A stretch of DNA of 64,000 bases. Source: Leptothermofonsia sp049200465. Lineage in GTDB: Bacteria > Cyanobacteriota > Cyanobacteriia > Leptolyngbyales > Leptolyngbyaceae. The stretch covers positions 186,001 to 250,000 of the forward strand of contig NZ_CP120836.1 in the NCBI RefSeq assembly GCF_049200465.1, given 5' to 3'. Below, piece by piece: positions 42,374 through 51,368 of the stretch. Numbering within the stretch: the stretch's first letter is position 1; each line of letters begins with the position of its first letter. Under the pieces are notes generated by a model, which made no database searches, was not told where the DNA came from, and worked only from the letters and a program-made list of their open reading frames with translations. The position numbers were made by a program, and so were the translations under genes.

Positions 42374-42916
42374 TCAGAGCTGATCCGAAATTTTGAGGAG
42401 AGTTTCAACGCTAGCATTGTGATCCAGGAAGGAAAAAAGGTGTTTGTAGCGGAGTCGCCCCTCCTCATCCAGCACAAACTGCGCGGGAAGGGGGGCCCCC
42501 AACGCCTGACCAGTTTGATAAGCTTGAAAGACCTTGCAACTGGGGTCACTCAATAGCGGCATTTTTAACCCCAGGTCACGAACGACTATTTTACTCTGCG
42601 CCTCATCGGTACTGGTAATCATGAGCACTTCAACATCGCGATCGCGAAACTTTTCGTAGCTCTCGTTCAGTGCCTTGATGTGGGGAAAGCAGAAGGGGCA
42701 ATACTGCTTTTCGGTAAAAATTCGGGTAAAGGCAAGAATCACGGGGAGATGTCTTCGAAAACTAGACAACCGTACCTTGCCCCCGTTAGTAATATCTGGC
42801 AATTCAAAATCCGGAGTCAGCATTCCTTTGCTAAAGGAGTTCGTGGCGGGAATCGGGAAGAAGTTTTTGAAGAAGCGATCGCTAAACAGCCCGCTGAAAT
42901 CGGTAGAGGTCAGCAT
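42374..42916 (-). CDS. Peroxiredoxin-like (AhpC/TSA) protein
   Basis: Start ATG at 42916. Thioredoxin-fold protein of 180 residues with GMLTPDFELPD, LSSFRRHLPVILAFTRIF, the redox pair in YCPFC and the later PLLSDPSCKVFQAY. The CxxC rather than a single peroxidatic cysteine places it with the bacterioferritin-comigratory/PrxQ-like or thiol-disulfide relatives. It would reduce peroxides or act as a thiol oxidoreductase in the cytoplasm. Family membership is clear; the electron donor is not. Confidence 0.87.
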   Translation of the reverse strand: MLTSTDFSGLFSDRFFKNFFPIPATNSFSKGMLTPDFELPDITNGGKVRLSSFRRHLPVILAFTRIFTEKQYCPFCFPHIKALNESYEKFRDRDVEVLMITSTDEAQSKIVVRDLGLKMPLLSDPSCKVFQAYQTGQALGAPLPAQFVLDEEGRLRYKHLFSFLDHNASVETLLKISDQL

Positions 42917-43302
42917 AAGTAGATGGGTGGATGAGTAGATGAGTGGATGGGATGTTCCAGAAATGTTGCTTTTGCTTGTAGAGATGATCCGTAGAACGTT
43001 TCTACAGGCAAACATCCCACGACAAAGAATCAGGCAGGGAATCCCTAAAAGTTATTGTAGAGGGAACCCTAATCAGGATGGTTGCTCAGAATTGCGGAAG
43101 TGTGGTCCTGCTAGAAAGTCCTTTCATAGCGGTTCCCATTCAAACGAGGTAAATCTTGCATTTCTCCCCTCCTTGCTCTCTTGACTCCCTTGATTGAGAC
43201 ATCCTTTCCCTATCTGAAAATTGCTATATCAACCCCCTCGTTCACCAATAATTCCAGGACTGCTAGTAGGATCAAAGAGGTTGTTTACAAGCAGGTTAAG
43301 GC
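42917..43302. other. Spacer with dispersed repeat
   Basis: Starts with ATGAGTGGATGGG-type short tandem units, then a repeat (42950-43010) with GATGTTCCAGAAATGTTG and TTTCTACAGG, also found at 56176-56240. No gene seen. Confidence 0.5.
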
Positions 43303-44187
43303 GTGGTTGTTAAGCCAGATTGGTTACGGGTTAAAGCTCCTCAGTGGGAACGGGTTGGCAGTGTTAAGGAGATCTTGCGGGATCTGGGGTTGAACACGGT
43401 TTGTGAAGAAGCCTCCTGTCCCAATATTGGTGAGTGTTTCAACAATGGCACCGCCACTTTTCTGATTATGGGACCTGCCTGCACCCGTGCCTGTCCCTAC
43501 TGCGACATTGACTTCGAGAAGAAACCTAAACCCCTTGACCCAACCGAGCCCGAACGGTTAGCAGAAGCCGTGCGTCGGATGCAGTTGAACCATGTAGTAG
43601 TTACATCAGTCAACCGGGATGACCTGTCCGATGGGGGGGCTGCTCAGTTCGATCGCTGCATTCGTGCCATTCGTCTTGCCTCCCCCGGTACCACGATTGA
43701 AGTACTGATCCCTGATCTGTGTGGCAATTGGGATGCATTAGCACTTATTTTGCAGGCCAATCCAGAGGTATTGAACCATAATACGGAGACCGTTCCACGG
43801 CTGTACCGGAGGGTGCGCCCGCAGGGAGATTATGGGCGATCGCTTGAACTCTTGCAACGTACTCGCGAACTGGCCCCCTGGATTTACACCAAAACGGGAA
43901 TAATGGTCGGGTTGGGGGAAACGGACGATGAAATCCGGCAGGTGATGCGCGATTTACGCCGGGTCAATTGCGACATTCTCACCCTAGGGCAATACCTCCA
44001 GCCCAGCCAGAAGCATCTGGGCGTTCAGAATTTCATTCCTCCAGAACAATTTGATTCCTGGCGGGAGTATGGTGAATCGATTGGTTTCCTGCAAGTGGTG
44101 GCTTCTCCCCTCACCCGCAGTTCCTATCATGCTGAGCAAGTCAGGGCATTAATGGAACGCTATCCGAGAATGAAGAGTTTTGAGTAA
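43303..44187 (+). CDS. lipA: Lipoyl synthase
   Basis: Radical SAM enzyme that inserts two sulfurs into octanoyl groups on lipoyl domains. Both clusters are visible: auxiliary cluster Cys34, Cys39, Cys45 (VCEEASCPNIGEC) and radical SAM cluster Cys60, Cys64, Cys67 (CTRACPYC). The closing RSSYHAEQ carries the conserved serine ligand. Start is GTG at 43303, length 294. gpsA begins within seven bases of its stop, forming a tight pair. Plants and cyanobacteria commonly have two lipA genes; only one is here. Confidence 0.97.
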   Translation: MVVKPDWLRVKAPQWERVGSVKEILRDLGLNTVCEEASCPNIGECFNNGTATFLIMGPACTRACPYCDIDFEKKPKPLDPTEPERLAEAVRRMQLNHVVVTSVNRDDLSDGGAAQFDRCIRAIRLASPGTTIEVLIPDLCGNWDALALILQANPEVLNHNTETVPRLYRRVRPQGDYGRSLELLQRTRELAPWIYTKTGIMVGLGETDDEIRQVMRDLRRVNCDILTLGQYLQPSQKHLGVQNFIPPEQFDSWREYGESIGFLQVVASPLTRSSYHAEQVRALMERYPRMKSFE

Positions 44188-44190
44188 AGC

Positions 44191-45156
44191 GTGATGAGCA
44201 ACTTAGCCGATTTCAACTCACAACTCACCATTACCGTAATTGGGACAGGAGCCTGGGGAAGTACGCTGGCAAATCTGGCAAGAGCAAAAGGACATAGGGT
44301 GAGGGTATGGTCCCGTCGAAGTGGTGATTGCCTGCAAACAGCTTTAGCAAAGGCCGATATGGTCATTTCTGCCGTGTCTATGAAAGGCGTGCGGGCGATC
44401 GCTGAGCAAGTCCAACAAGCAGAAGTGCCATCCCAAACCATTTTTGTCACTGCCACCAAAGGATTAGATCCAGACTCTGGGAGTGAACAACAGTTGCCCC
44501 TCCTACCTTCTCAGATCTGGCAGGCAGCGTTTCCATCCCATCCAGTTGTGGTTCTATCCGGCCCCAATTTGTCAAAAGAAATTCAACAGGGGTTACCGGC
44601 TGCTACCGTGGTTGCCAGCGATGACATGGCCGCCGCTGAAACGGTGCAGTTTGCGCTCTCCTCCTCTAGTTTTCGGATTTATACCAATCCAGATACCCTA
44701 GGAGTAGAGCTGGGCGGAACGTTGAAAAACGTGATTGCGATCGCCGTCGGCACTTGCGATGGATTGCAACTGGGCGCCAATGCCAAGGCGGCCCTTGTCA
44801 CTCGTGGTCTGGCAGAAATCATCCGCGTTGGAACCCATTGGGGGGCAAAACCCGAAACATTCTATGGGCTCTCTGGTTTGGGAGATTTACTGGCAACTTG
44901 CAACAGTTCCCTCAGTCGCAACTATCAAATTGGCTATGGCTTAGCCCAGGGCAAAAAGCTAGATGAAGTCTTGGCGCAGATAGAGGGCACTGCCGAAGGA
45001 GTAAACACCACTCAGGTGCTTGTAAAATTAGCTGCACAACAGGGAATTTCAATGCCCATTTCTCATCAGGTCGATTGTCTGCTGAGAAGTGAAATTACTC
45101 CAGAAGCGGCAGTTGAAGCTTTGATGTTAAGAGATTATAAACCAGAAGTTCATTGA
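44191..45156 (+). CDS. gpsA: NAD(P)H-dependent glycerol-3-phosphate dehydrogenase
   Basis: Reduces dihydroxyacetone phosphate to glycerol-3-phosphate for phospholipid synthesis. Rossmann motif VIGTGAWGSTLA at the N-terminus, SGPNLSKEI, LGGTLKNVIAIAVG with the catalytic lysine, and GLSGLGDLLATC at the C-terminal domain. 321 residues. Start is GTG at 44191 or ATG at 44194; the gene follows lipA by three bases. A small hypothetical gene overlaps its end, so lipA-gpsA-hypothetical is probably one operon. Confidence 0.96.
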   Translation: MMSNLADFNSQLTITVIGTGAWGSTLANLARAKGHRVRVWSRRSGDCLQTALAKADMVISAVSMKGVRAIAEQVQQAEVPSQTIFVTATKGLDPDSGSEQQLPLLPSQIWQAAFPSHPVVVLSGPNLSKEIQQGLPAATVVASDDMAAAETVQFALSSSSFRIYTNPDTLGVELGGTLKNVIAIAVGTCDGLQLGANAKAALVTRGLAEIIRVGTHWGAKPETFYGLSGLGDLLATCNSSLSRNYQIGYGLAQGKKLDEVLAQIEGTAEGVNTTQVLVKLAAQQGISMPISHQVDCLLRSEITPEAAVEALMLRDYKPEVH

Positions 45157-45173
45157 GGAGTGGAGAAACCTTG

Positions 45174-45461
45174 GTGCAAGTGATTCAAATTATTGAAGAG
45201 TTATTCAGGCAACCGCCTGTGGCATTTGACCCCGCAAAAAGCACCCTAAAAGCCTGGATTATGTTTTGCCTGCGCGATCGCGGCTTCAAAGTTGTTTATG
45301 CCGAAAGGGGAGACTTTGCGATCGAAATGCGCGGCGGGGAAAAAATGTATTTTCGAATCACCGAAAACCCTACAGACCTCAATCACTCAGTTACCTGGAT
45401 AGTACGCGATCCCAGCACAAACCAGATTAGCGTTATTCCTCCGCAAAAAATAGGAGAGTAA
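45174..45461 (+). CDS. Small conserved-looking hypothetical protein
   Basis: The 95-residue product from the GTG at 45174 has GAGGAG upstream at 45155. It contains LKAWIMFCLRDRGFKVVYAERGDFAIEMRGG and MYFRITENPTDL, a compact mixed alpha/beta sequence without signal peptide. No family recognised. It immediately follows gpsA and is likely co-transcribed. Confidence 0.65.
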   Translation: MQVIQIIEELFRQPPVAFDPAKSTLKAWIMFCLRDRGFKVVYAERGDFAIEMRGGEKMYFRITENPTDLNHSVTWIVRDPSTNQISVIPPQKIGE

Positions 45462-45669
45462 GGTATCAGGCAACAGGCTATGGGCATAAGCAAAAGGGCA
45501 GATGGGTGGATAGATAGATTAGGTGGACGGATAAAGGGATTACTCACCCACCTTCCACCCTCCCACCTGTCCATTCCCTCCTTTCTCCTCCTGGCTCCTG
45601 ACTTTTTTCTTTGCTTCCTTCTTTCTTTTTCCCTCTAACTCCTTTCACCCTTGGCTGGTACCCTCATCA
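45462..45669. repeat. Degenerate short tandem repeats between convergent genes
   Basis: ATGGGTGGATAGATAGAT-type units, then CCTCCCACCTGTCC and CTCCTCCTGGCTCCTGAC followed by TTCCTTCTTTCTTTTTCC. Typical of cyanobacterial short tandem repeats. Confidence 0.6.
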
Positions 45670-46266
45670 TTAACCAACCCGGACCCTGGCAGGAGGTTGG
45701 CTTTCCGATGGTACATATCGTGCTCGTCTGCTAACGGCTTTAGGCATTCTTGCCTGCGAGCTGAATCTGGAAGGTTTATCAAGATTCAGCATTCCTTCAA
45801 CCTCCTGCCACAGAGGTAGCTTAGAATGGTGGACTTCTACCAGAGTCAAGCCCACGCCTAGTAACAAAACCGAAACACTAATCACAAACAACCCGATCGC
45901 AAGGGTGATCAGCCAATCAGCATTGACCAACGCTCTCAAAGTCATCATAAAAGTGCTGATGACTGCAAACAAAAAAGCATAATGGGTTGCTAGCAGACTT
46001 TGGTAGAGCACTTGATAGCGTTGTTGTAGCTGGCGTAGAACCTTTTTGGTCTGACTCAACCGGCGAAGCGATAAAATTCTGCTACTTTCCTCCATTTCAC
46101 CTTTCAGGTCTAGCAAATCCGAATAATGCCGACTTGCCGCTTTTAGATGCTCCTCAACGGTTGCTTGACGGATTCCTAGCCGCCCCAGAGCCAGCGCACA
46201 AGCGATCGTTAGCAACACTGAGTTTAAAATTAATTGAATTAACTGAGTTGTCTGCTCAACACTCAT
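45670..46266 (-). CDS. DUF2721-like membrane protein
   Basis: Protein of 198 residues: an N-terminal helix (QLILNSVLLTIACALALGRLG), a charged coiled-coil stretch (about 35-90), two further helices (LLATHYAFLFAVISTFMM and WLITLAIGLFVISVSVLLLGVG) and a disordered basic tail. Helix order and the terminal VEVHHS fit DUF2721 membrane proteins. Function unknown. Start ATG at 46266. Confidence 0.65.
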   Translation of the reverse strand: MSVEQTTQLIQLILNSVLLTIACALALGRLGIRQATVEEHLKAASRHYSDLLDLKGEMEESSRILSLRRLSQTKKVLRQLQQRYQVLYQSLLATHYAFLFAVISTFMMTLRALVNADWLITLAIGLFVISVSVLLLGVGLTLVEVHHSKLPLWQEVEGMLNLDKPSRFSSQARMPKAVSRRARYVPSESQPPARVRVG

Positions 46267-46491
46267 GGAATTTTCCTGAAGAGGGTGGGGCTTTAAGCAT
46301 GCAGTGAGTTGAACACTCGTAAATTGGTTCGATTGTACTATTTTCTAAGGAGCCAGATCCCCAAAGGAAAAATTTTCTTCTCACTGTCCACATTGAATAG
46401 TGTTTAGGGACTAAATTGGTTGCTTACATTACACCAAATCTGGAAAATTGCAATCTAACTTTTCGTTAAGATTGCCCACTCGCTCAGGGCT

Positions 46492-47290
46492 TTACTTTTT
46501 CTTACTCTTCTTCGCTGACTTGCTTTGCAAAGAGCCAAAACCACGGGCAGGTTCCGATACGGGTTTGAATGCTTTTGCCGCGAGATGTTCCGCATCAACG
46601 GTGTTTCGGATCTGGCGAACCTCTGCGCGAGTCTTCAGTCCCAGTTCAATTTGCACATCCAGCCAATCTCCCCGCAATGTCCAGTTCCACTCGTTTAGCA
46701 GCAAATGCCCGTTCTATTGCAGGGGCTGATTCCACTGCTTTCAGTTCCAGTAGATCCGCGATCAAAAAACCGTTGAGTGCTGGATTATTTTTCATAAACT
46801 GGTCGAGTTGCTGAGTAATGATAGCAACGCACTCATCTCTCGCTTCGGAGTGAGTTTCAGCAATCTTAACCAGGCATTTGGACGCGGTTACTCGTGGATA
46901 AAGTGAGTGAGATGAATCGGCAAGAAAGGCTGCGGCTGGTGGGATAGCCGCAGGGCCAATCATGGCAAAGACTTCTGGCAGTTCTTCATTGAACCAATCG
47001 CTATCTTCCAATTCATCGGCAATTGAAAGCAGAGGTTCGATCGCCGCCTCCGCCTTCAACTGACCCAGTGCCCGCCAGGCATGCACCGGAGCCCAGACCT
47101 CCAGACTATCTGAGTCTGCCCAGTTCAGCTCCGAATCCGTTGCCATACGGATTAACTCCGGAATATGTTCCGGTTTCAACCCCAGTTCTTCCACATAGTC
47201 AGGAAACTGACGAATTTTGCGACAGTCCCCATAGGTGAGCAGTTTGTCTAGTGGAGGTAGATACGCGTGTTCAGCCATTGATTTGACCAT
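46492..47290 (-). pseudogene. DUF1186-like HEAT-repeat protein, frameshifted
   Basis: The first frame (from 47290) encodes LPPLDKLLTYGD, HIPELIRMATD, VWAPVHAWRALGQLKAEAAIEPLL and LNGFLIADLLELKAVESAPAIERAFAAKRVELDIAG and then changes to an unrelated ending. The expected continuation GDWLDVQIELGLKTRAEVRQIR, down to a basic tail KSAKKSKKK, lies one base out of frame. The shift sits at about 46664-46674, where one extra base (GGGGAGATTGG read on this strand) restores the product if removed. Either a fresh mutation or a base-call error. No other lesion was seen. Confidence 0.7.
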
Positions 47291-47449
47291 CCCTTGAAAA
47301 TTGGTGAATTTTCACCTTTATGAAAGTGCCAGCTTTTAACCATGTTTCTGTCAAGCAGGAACGATCGCGAATTCCCAATTCCGTAAAGGCGAAATCCGTT
47401 TTAACCCCCTATCCTACGCAATAGTTACAAAAAGTCCACGGTTTAACCT

Positions 47450-47842
47450 ATGTCTTTTACGATTGTTGAAGCATTCATTACACTGGCATCCCACAATTTT
47501 GAGCAACTTGTCGATTTCTACCGCCACTTGCTCAATCAAGAACCCCCTGTGTACCAACCCACTGTATATGCTGAATTTTGCTTACCGGGGATGAAGTTGG
47601 GAATTTTTTGTCCCAGAAAAAAGCGCGACGAGCAAGAGAATACGGAGATGACCTCTCCTTCCTCTTTTGGAATGGCATTGTGTCTAGAGGTAGAAGATCT
47701 GGAGGGAGCGATCGCTCACCTGACCCATCTCAACTACCCACCTGTAAACAATATCATCACCGCTTCCCATGGTCGAGAAATCTATGCCTATGATCCCGAT
47801 GGAAACTGGTTAATTCTGCATGAAAGAGGAGAGAAAGGATGA
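47450..47842 (+). CDS. VOC superfamily protein (glyoxalase/bleomycin-resistance type)
   Basis: Protein of 130 residues with the vicinal-oxygen-chelate pattern: an opening FITLASHNFEQLVDFYRHLLNQEP, a mid-protein MALCLEVEDLEGAIAHL and a closing HGREIYAYDPDGNWLILHE. The metal-binding residues of this family are partly present (H in ASHNF, E in LHE). It may be a dioxygenase-, isomerase- or binding-type member; substrate unknown. Start ATG at 47450. Confidence 0.85.
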   Translation: MSFTIVEAFITLASHNFEQLVDFYRHLLNQEPPVYQPTVYAEFCLPGMKLGIFCPRKKRDEQENTEMTSPSSFGMALCLEVEDLEGAIAHLTHLNYPPVNNIITASHGREIYAYDPDGNWLILHERGEKG

Positions 47843-47875
47843 AACCGAAAGGATAAAGAATCCCCACCAACTCCC

Positions 47876-47931
47876 TTCTTCCTCTTTCCTCTTTCCTCTT
47901 TCTTCTTTCTTCTTTCTTCTTTCTTCTTTCT
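47876..47931 (+). repeat. TTCTTTC heptamer tandem tract
   Basis: Tract of (T/C)TTCTTTC units running up to the ATG of the EamA gene. Repeats of this kind are widespread in filamentous cyanobacteria and vary in copy number. Here it occupies the place where a ribosome site would be. Confidence 0.75.
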
Positions 47932-48834
47932 ATGCTCTCCCTCCTTGCTGATTTTCGCGGTGAACTGGCTGCGCTGATGGCTGCTTTGATATGGGCGGTC
48001 GCATCGGTCATTTACACAGGTGTGGGACGGCACCTATCGCCACTGTTCCTGAATTTGGCAAAAGGAGTGGTGGCGATCGCCCTCATCCTGGTTATTTTGC
48101 TGCTTCAGGGCAAACTTTTCCCAACAGTGAATGACCGTGCGATCGCTCTCCTTAGCCTGAGTGGTGTGATTGGAATTGGGATTGGCGATACGGCCTATTT
48201 TGAATCATTGAATTGTATTGGGGCAAGGCGATCGCTTGCCATCGAGTCCCTGGCGCCTCCACTGGCAGCTCTACTGGCGCTAATTTTCTTGCAAGAGTAC
48301 CTGGATATTGCTGCCTGGTTTGGCATTGCTCTAACCATTGCAGGGGTTATCTGGGTCGTACTTGAACGGGTTCCTGATGCTACTTGCTCTCAACTTCGAC
48401 CATTACGAGGAATCGGGTCTAGCTTATTGGCAGCCCTGTGTCAGGCAAGTGGAGCTGTTCTCTCCAGAGCCGCTCTGGCAGGAACCGACATCGACCCCCT
48501 CTGGAGCACACTAGCACGTCTCCTGGGAGGAACCAGTGTGCTGCTGATCTGGATAGCGATCCAACGACGCTCTTTGAAAGAGCTTAAACCCCTTCGTTCT
48601 CGCAAACTGTTGACGACACTGATCGGAACTGCCTTTGCCAGCACTTTCCTGGCAATCTGGTTGCAGCAGATCTCACTGAAGCATGCCGCGGCAGGAGTTT
48701 CCCAGGCGCTCAGTGCAACCAGCCCTTTGTTTGTGATTCCCATTGCGATCGCGATCGGCGAAAAAGTCAGCATGCGGGCAATTGTGGGAGTCATTGTCGC
48801 CTTAAGCGGCATTTGGTTACTCTTCAGTCCATAG
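47932..48834 (+). CDS. EamA-family transporter (DMT superfamily)
   Basis: Inner-membrane exporter of 300 residues with about ten hydrophobic helices in two tandem EamA repeats; FRGELAALMAALIWAVASVIYTGVGRHLSP opens the first and RGIGSSLLAALCQASGAVLSRAALAG the second. Such proteins export amino acids or other metabolites; substrate unknown. ATG at 47932 is directly preceded by a heptamer repeat tract and lacks a Shine-Dalgarno sequence, so translation may be leaderless or weak. Confidence 0.9.
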   Translation: MLSLLADFRGELAALMAALIWAVASVIYTGVGRHLSPLFLNLAKGVVAIALILVILLLQGKLFPTVNDRAIALLSLSGVIGIGIGDTAYFESLNCIGARRSLAIESLAPPLAALLALIFLQEYLDIAAWFGIALTIAGVIWVVLERVPDATCSQLRPLRGIGSSLLAALCQASGAVLSRAALAGTDIDPLWSTLARLLGGTSVLLIWIAIQRRSLKELKPLRSRKLLTTLIGTAFASTFLAIWLQQISLKHAAAGVSQALSATSPLFVIPIAIAIGEKVSMRAIVGVIVALSGIWLLFSP

Positions 48835-48860
48835 CTCCCTACCCAATCTTCGATTTAGTT

Positions 48861-48878
48861 GTTATATTGATTTACAAA
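48861..48878 (+). promoter_or_regulatory. HLR1-like element upstream of Hlip
   Basis: GTTATATT GA TTTACAAA matches the HLR1 consensus (two 8-base halves of G/TTTACAT/AT/A with a two-base spacer) with one mismatch in the first half. HLR1 is bound by RpaB in cyanobacterial high-light genes. About 100 bases upstream of the start codon. Confidence 0.6.
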
Positions 48879-48978
48879 GCTTCATAAAGCTTTATCAAGG
48901 AAGTCTTTACTTCCCCAAGCCTTAGTGCATTTCGATCCACAACCCTCTATCAACCTATAACCGTTTGGAGAGTCAACC

Positions 48979-49161
48979 ATGCAAGATGCAACCAAAGTTA
49001 CAACTCCCGCTATTGAAGCAGATCGCAATGCCTGGAAATTTGGCTTCACTCCCCAGGCTGAGCTGTGGAACGGTCGTTTAGCCATGATCGGTTTCCTGTC
49101 TGCTTTATTGATTGAATTGTTCTCCGGTCAGGGTGTTCTCCACTTCTGGGGTCTGATGTAG
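48979..49161 (+). CDS. High-light-inducible protein (Hlip)
   Basis: One-helix chlorophyll-binding protein of 60 residues. The conserved helix reads ELWNGRLAMIGFLSALLIELFSG, with the chlorophyll-ligand Glu and Asn and the arginine salt-bridge residue of the Lhc family. Hlips protect photosystems and chlorophyll-synthesis intermediates in the thylakoid membrane. Its predicted promoter carries an HLR1-like element and a strong terminator follows. Start ATG at 48979. Confidence 0.96.
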   Translation: MQDATKVTTPAIEADRNAWKFGFTPQAELWNGRLAMIGFLSALLIELFSGQGVLHFWGLM

Positions 49162-49201
49162 TTTTCTCCCTAAGAACCCGCAAGGGGTCTTTATCGGTTT
49201 C

Positions 49202-49253
49202 CCGCAACCTCTGTCTGCTGCTGGCTTAGTGGCGATAGAAGTTGCGGTTTTTT
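49202..49253 (+). terminator. Terminator of hlip
   Basis: Stem CCGCAACCTCT (49202-49212) with AGAAGTTGCGG (49237-49247), one mismatch in 11 pairs, then six T. Confidence 0.78.
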
Positions 49254-49288
49254 GGGGAGAAGATTCAGTCTCTGGTTGCTAGTGAGAG

Positions 49289-49402
49289 TATAGCGGTAGT
49301 CATTGTGGTTAAGAAAGGATGCAGAAGGGGAAAAACCTGGCTGGAGGTGAAGTCTCTACTTCCTCTCTAATTCCAATGTCCTGATGAACCCGCGTAGAGC
49401 TA
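49289..49402 (-). repeat. Family-1 element, diverged
   Basis: TATAGCGGTAGTCATTGTGG through CGCGTAGAGCTA, bounded by TA on the left; several base changes (AAGAAAGGATGCAGAAGG) in the core compared with other copies. Confidence 0.7.
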
Positions 49403-49473
49403 CAAAAGGCAGTAAATCTTCCGGTGCCTGTTGTCGTAGCCTGTCGCCCCCACAAAGTGTCATAAAACGGTCA

Positions 49474-50478
49474 TTAGAGGGGCAGGGAAGCATCGTTCTT
49501 TGCTGCTCCTGTTGTCAAGGAAAGGTTCTTTCTAGTTTTCTTAACTGCAAGTTGTAAGTGAGAAGGCAGCCACTCATCGTATTGAGGATAGACGGGTAAT
49601 CGAGGAGCTAGATGCCACCCTGCCTCTTCTAAAATTTTTGCCAGGTCCGTATCAACTGGATGGGGATAGTCTGGGTTGACCTCATCGCGCGGCCCAATCC
49701 CCCCTAAATCCCGTGCTCCTGCATTCAGGCAGGTAATCAGATAGGATGAATCCTGAACTAGATTTGGAGGAATTTGCAGCGTAATTTCACCAGGAAGAAT
49801 TTGACGGGCAAGGGTAACGACCTTGACTAAATCTGCTGCACTGAAGGGAGAGGCTACCCAGGACTCCTTCCGTCCAGGGCTATAGGGTTGCAGGATGACT
49901 TCTTGAATGTGATTCCAACGTTGATGGATCTGGGCGATCGCTGCTAACGTCTCCCTCCGCTCTGCCATCGTTTCACCAATGCCAAGCAGCAAACCAGTTG
50001 TAAACGGAATTTGTAATTTTCCTGCCCAGGCAAGTTGCTGCAGCCGCATCTCAGGCACCTTACTGGGCGCATGACGATGAACAGACTGCAACAGCCGAGG
50101 AGTTACTTGTTCCACCATCAAACCCATTGAGACATTCACCGCTTTCAGTTGCTCCATTTCGGCAAAGCTCAATGGTCCGACATTAGTGTGGGGCAGGAAG
50201 CCTAGAGACAGGGCCAATTCACAAATATTGTAAATTCTTTGAAACCAGGATTCTCGCTGCGGGCTCTCAGGATGCACCTCACCGCTCAGAACGAGAATTT
50301 CAATCACGCCAGCATTTTGTAGCGATTTCAATTGTCTCTCAGCGTCCTCCAGCTTAAGCCAGGAACTTGCACCCAAATCGGTTCGAAAGTTGCAGTAACT
50401 ACAGCGGTTGAAGCACTCATAGGTCGGCACAATTGTATAAGCAGGGCTGTAGGTGACTGTCTTGGAAGTTGAATCCAT
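49474..50478 (-). CDS. cofG: FO synthase subunit CofG
   Basis: Radical SAM enzyme of 334 residues that, with CofH, makes 7,8-didemethyl-8-hydroxy-5-deazariboflavin; cyanobacteria use it as an antenna chromophore in some photolyases. The cluster cysteines are Cys22, Cys26 and Cys29 in ECFNRCSYC; later come LVLSGEVHPES, GLLLGIGETMAER and DLGGIGPRDEVNP. No cofH lies in the window, so the partner must be elsewhere. Start ATG at 50478. Confidence 0.94.
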   Translation of the reverse strand: MDSTSKTVTYSPAYTIVPTYECFNRCSYCNFRTDLGASSWLKLEDAERQLKSLQNAGVIEILVLSGEVHPESPQRESWFQRIYNICELALSLGFLPHTNVGPLSFAEMEQLKAVNVSMGLMVEQVTPRLLQSVHRHAPSKVPEMRLQQLAWAGKLQIPFTTGLLLGIGETMAERRETLAAIAQIHQRWNHIQEVILQPYSPGRKESWVASPFSAADLVKVVTLARQILPGEITLQIPPNLVQDSSYLITCLNAGARDLGGIGPRDEVNPDYPHPVDTDLAKILEEAGWHLAPRLPVYPQYDEWLPSHLQLAVKKTRKNLSLTTGAAKNDASLPL

Positions 50479-50576
50479 TATGAGTTGTCGTCAATCCTTC
50501 ATCAATGGTCATTTGTGGCTAATTGCTATTTTCGAACAACAGATAGCGAGTGGCCAATGACGAATGACAGATAACC

Positions 50577-51368
50577 TTACTCAGAACACCAAAACTTTTC
50601 CTGCCCTTGAAAACTCCGCCGCTTAGCGTAAACGTTTTTGACGTGAGTTTTAACCGTGTTCAAGCTAATCTGAAGCATTTTGGCAATTTCCTGGTAAGTA
50701 TATTCTTGTCTCAAAAGCATCCAGATTTCGGCTTCCCGGTCGGTCAGGTCATACTTTTTCTGTTCAATGCGCAGTTCCTGCCGCAGGGAATCTGTGCAGT
50801 TCTCCAGAAAGACCAGAATGTAAGGACGTGAATACTGTTCCGATTCTGGTGGATAAGCAGAGCTTTGACCCATATCTGCATCCAACACTTTTCCATTACC
50901 GCTGTAGAAAGACCCTGGATAAAACCAGCGAGCGCTGATTCGAATGGTGTGTCCGTGTGCTGTTTGGCACTCTAGGACAAGGGGTTGATTCACTGAGCGA
51001 TTGCCCCGAATCAACCGATGGCAGATCTCGGAAACCACCATTGGCAGTTCAAACAAGGACAAATCAATTTCTGATAACCCCTTGCAGAGTTCCTTTGCCT
51101 TCTGGTTCCAGTAAACAGGCTTCAGGTTACGGGAAATAACAATCACACCTTCCTGAAGTAACTCAATTAAGCCACCCCAAATTGAGGTGAGGTCAAAGTT
51201 TTCAACGGGATGTGCCTTGGCAGGTTTGTCTAGTGATTGCCTGGCAGGCAGTTTGCCAGTGGTGCGGCGTTGGGGACGGGCAGCTTTGGTGCTAACGGAA
51301 GATTGGGGGCAAAACAAAGAACTAACAGAGGTAGATTCCAATGGAACTGAAAATAGACGGGCTGTCAT
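50577..51368 (-). CDS. LuxR-type regulator with PAS-like domain
   Basis: Transcription factor of 263 residues. A disordered basic N-terminus (1-55) precedes a PAS-like domain (about 60-195; LLQEGVIVISRNLKPVYWNQKAKELC) and a C-terminal HTH (LTDREAEIWMLL, YTYQEIAKMLQISLNTVKTHVKNVY). It resembles the cyanobacterial PedR/CyAbrB-independent LuxR group that senses redox state through cysteines; SEICHRL, ENCTDS and WCSE hold candidate thiols. That link is inference. Start ATG at 51368. Confidence 0.88.
   Translation of the reverse strand: MTARLFSVPLESTSVSSLFCPQSSVSTKAARPQRRTTGKLPARQSLDKPAKAHPVENFDLTSIWGGLIELLQEGVIVISRNLKPVYWNQKAKELCKGLSEIDLSLFELPMVVSEICHRLIRGNRSVNQPLVLECQTAHGHTIRISARWFYPGSFYSGNGKVLDADMGQSSAYPPESEQYSRPYILVFLENCTDSLRQELRIEQKKYDLTDREAEIWMLLRQEYTYQEIAKMLQISLNTVKTHVKNVYAKRRSFQGQEKFWCSE

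Larger units (their letters stand above)
49162..49473. other. Spacer with terminator and family-1 element
   Basis: Apart from the terminator at 49202-49253 and the element at 49289-49402, nothing was recognised. Confidence 0.6.
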
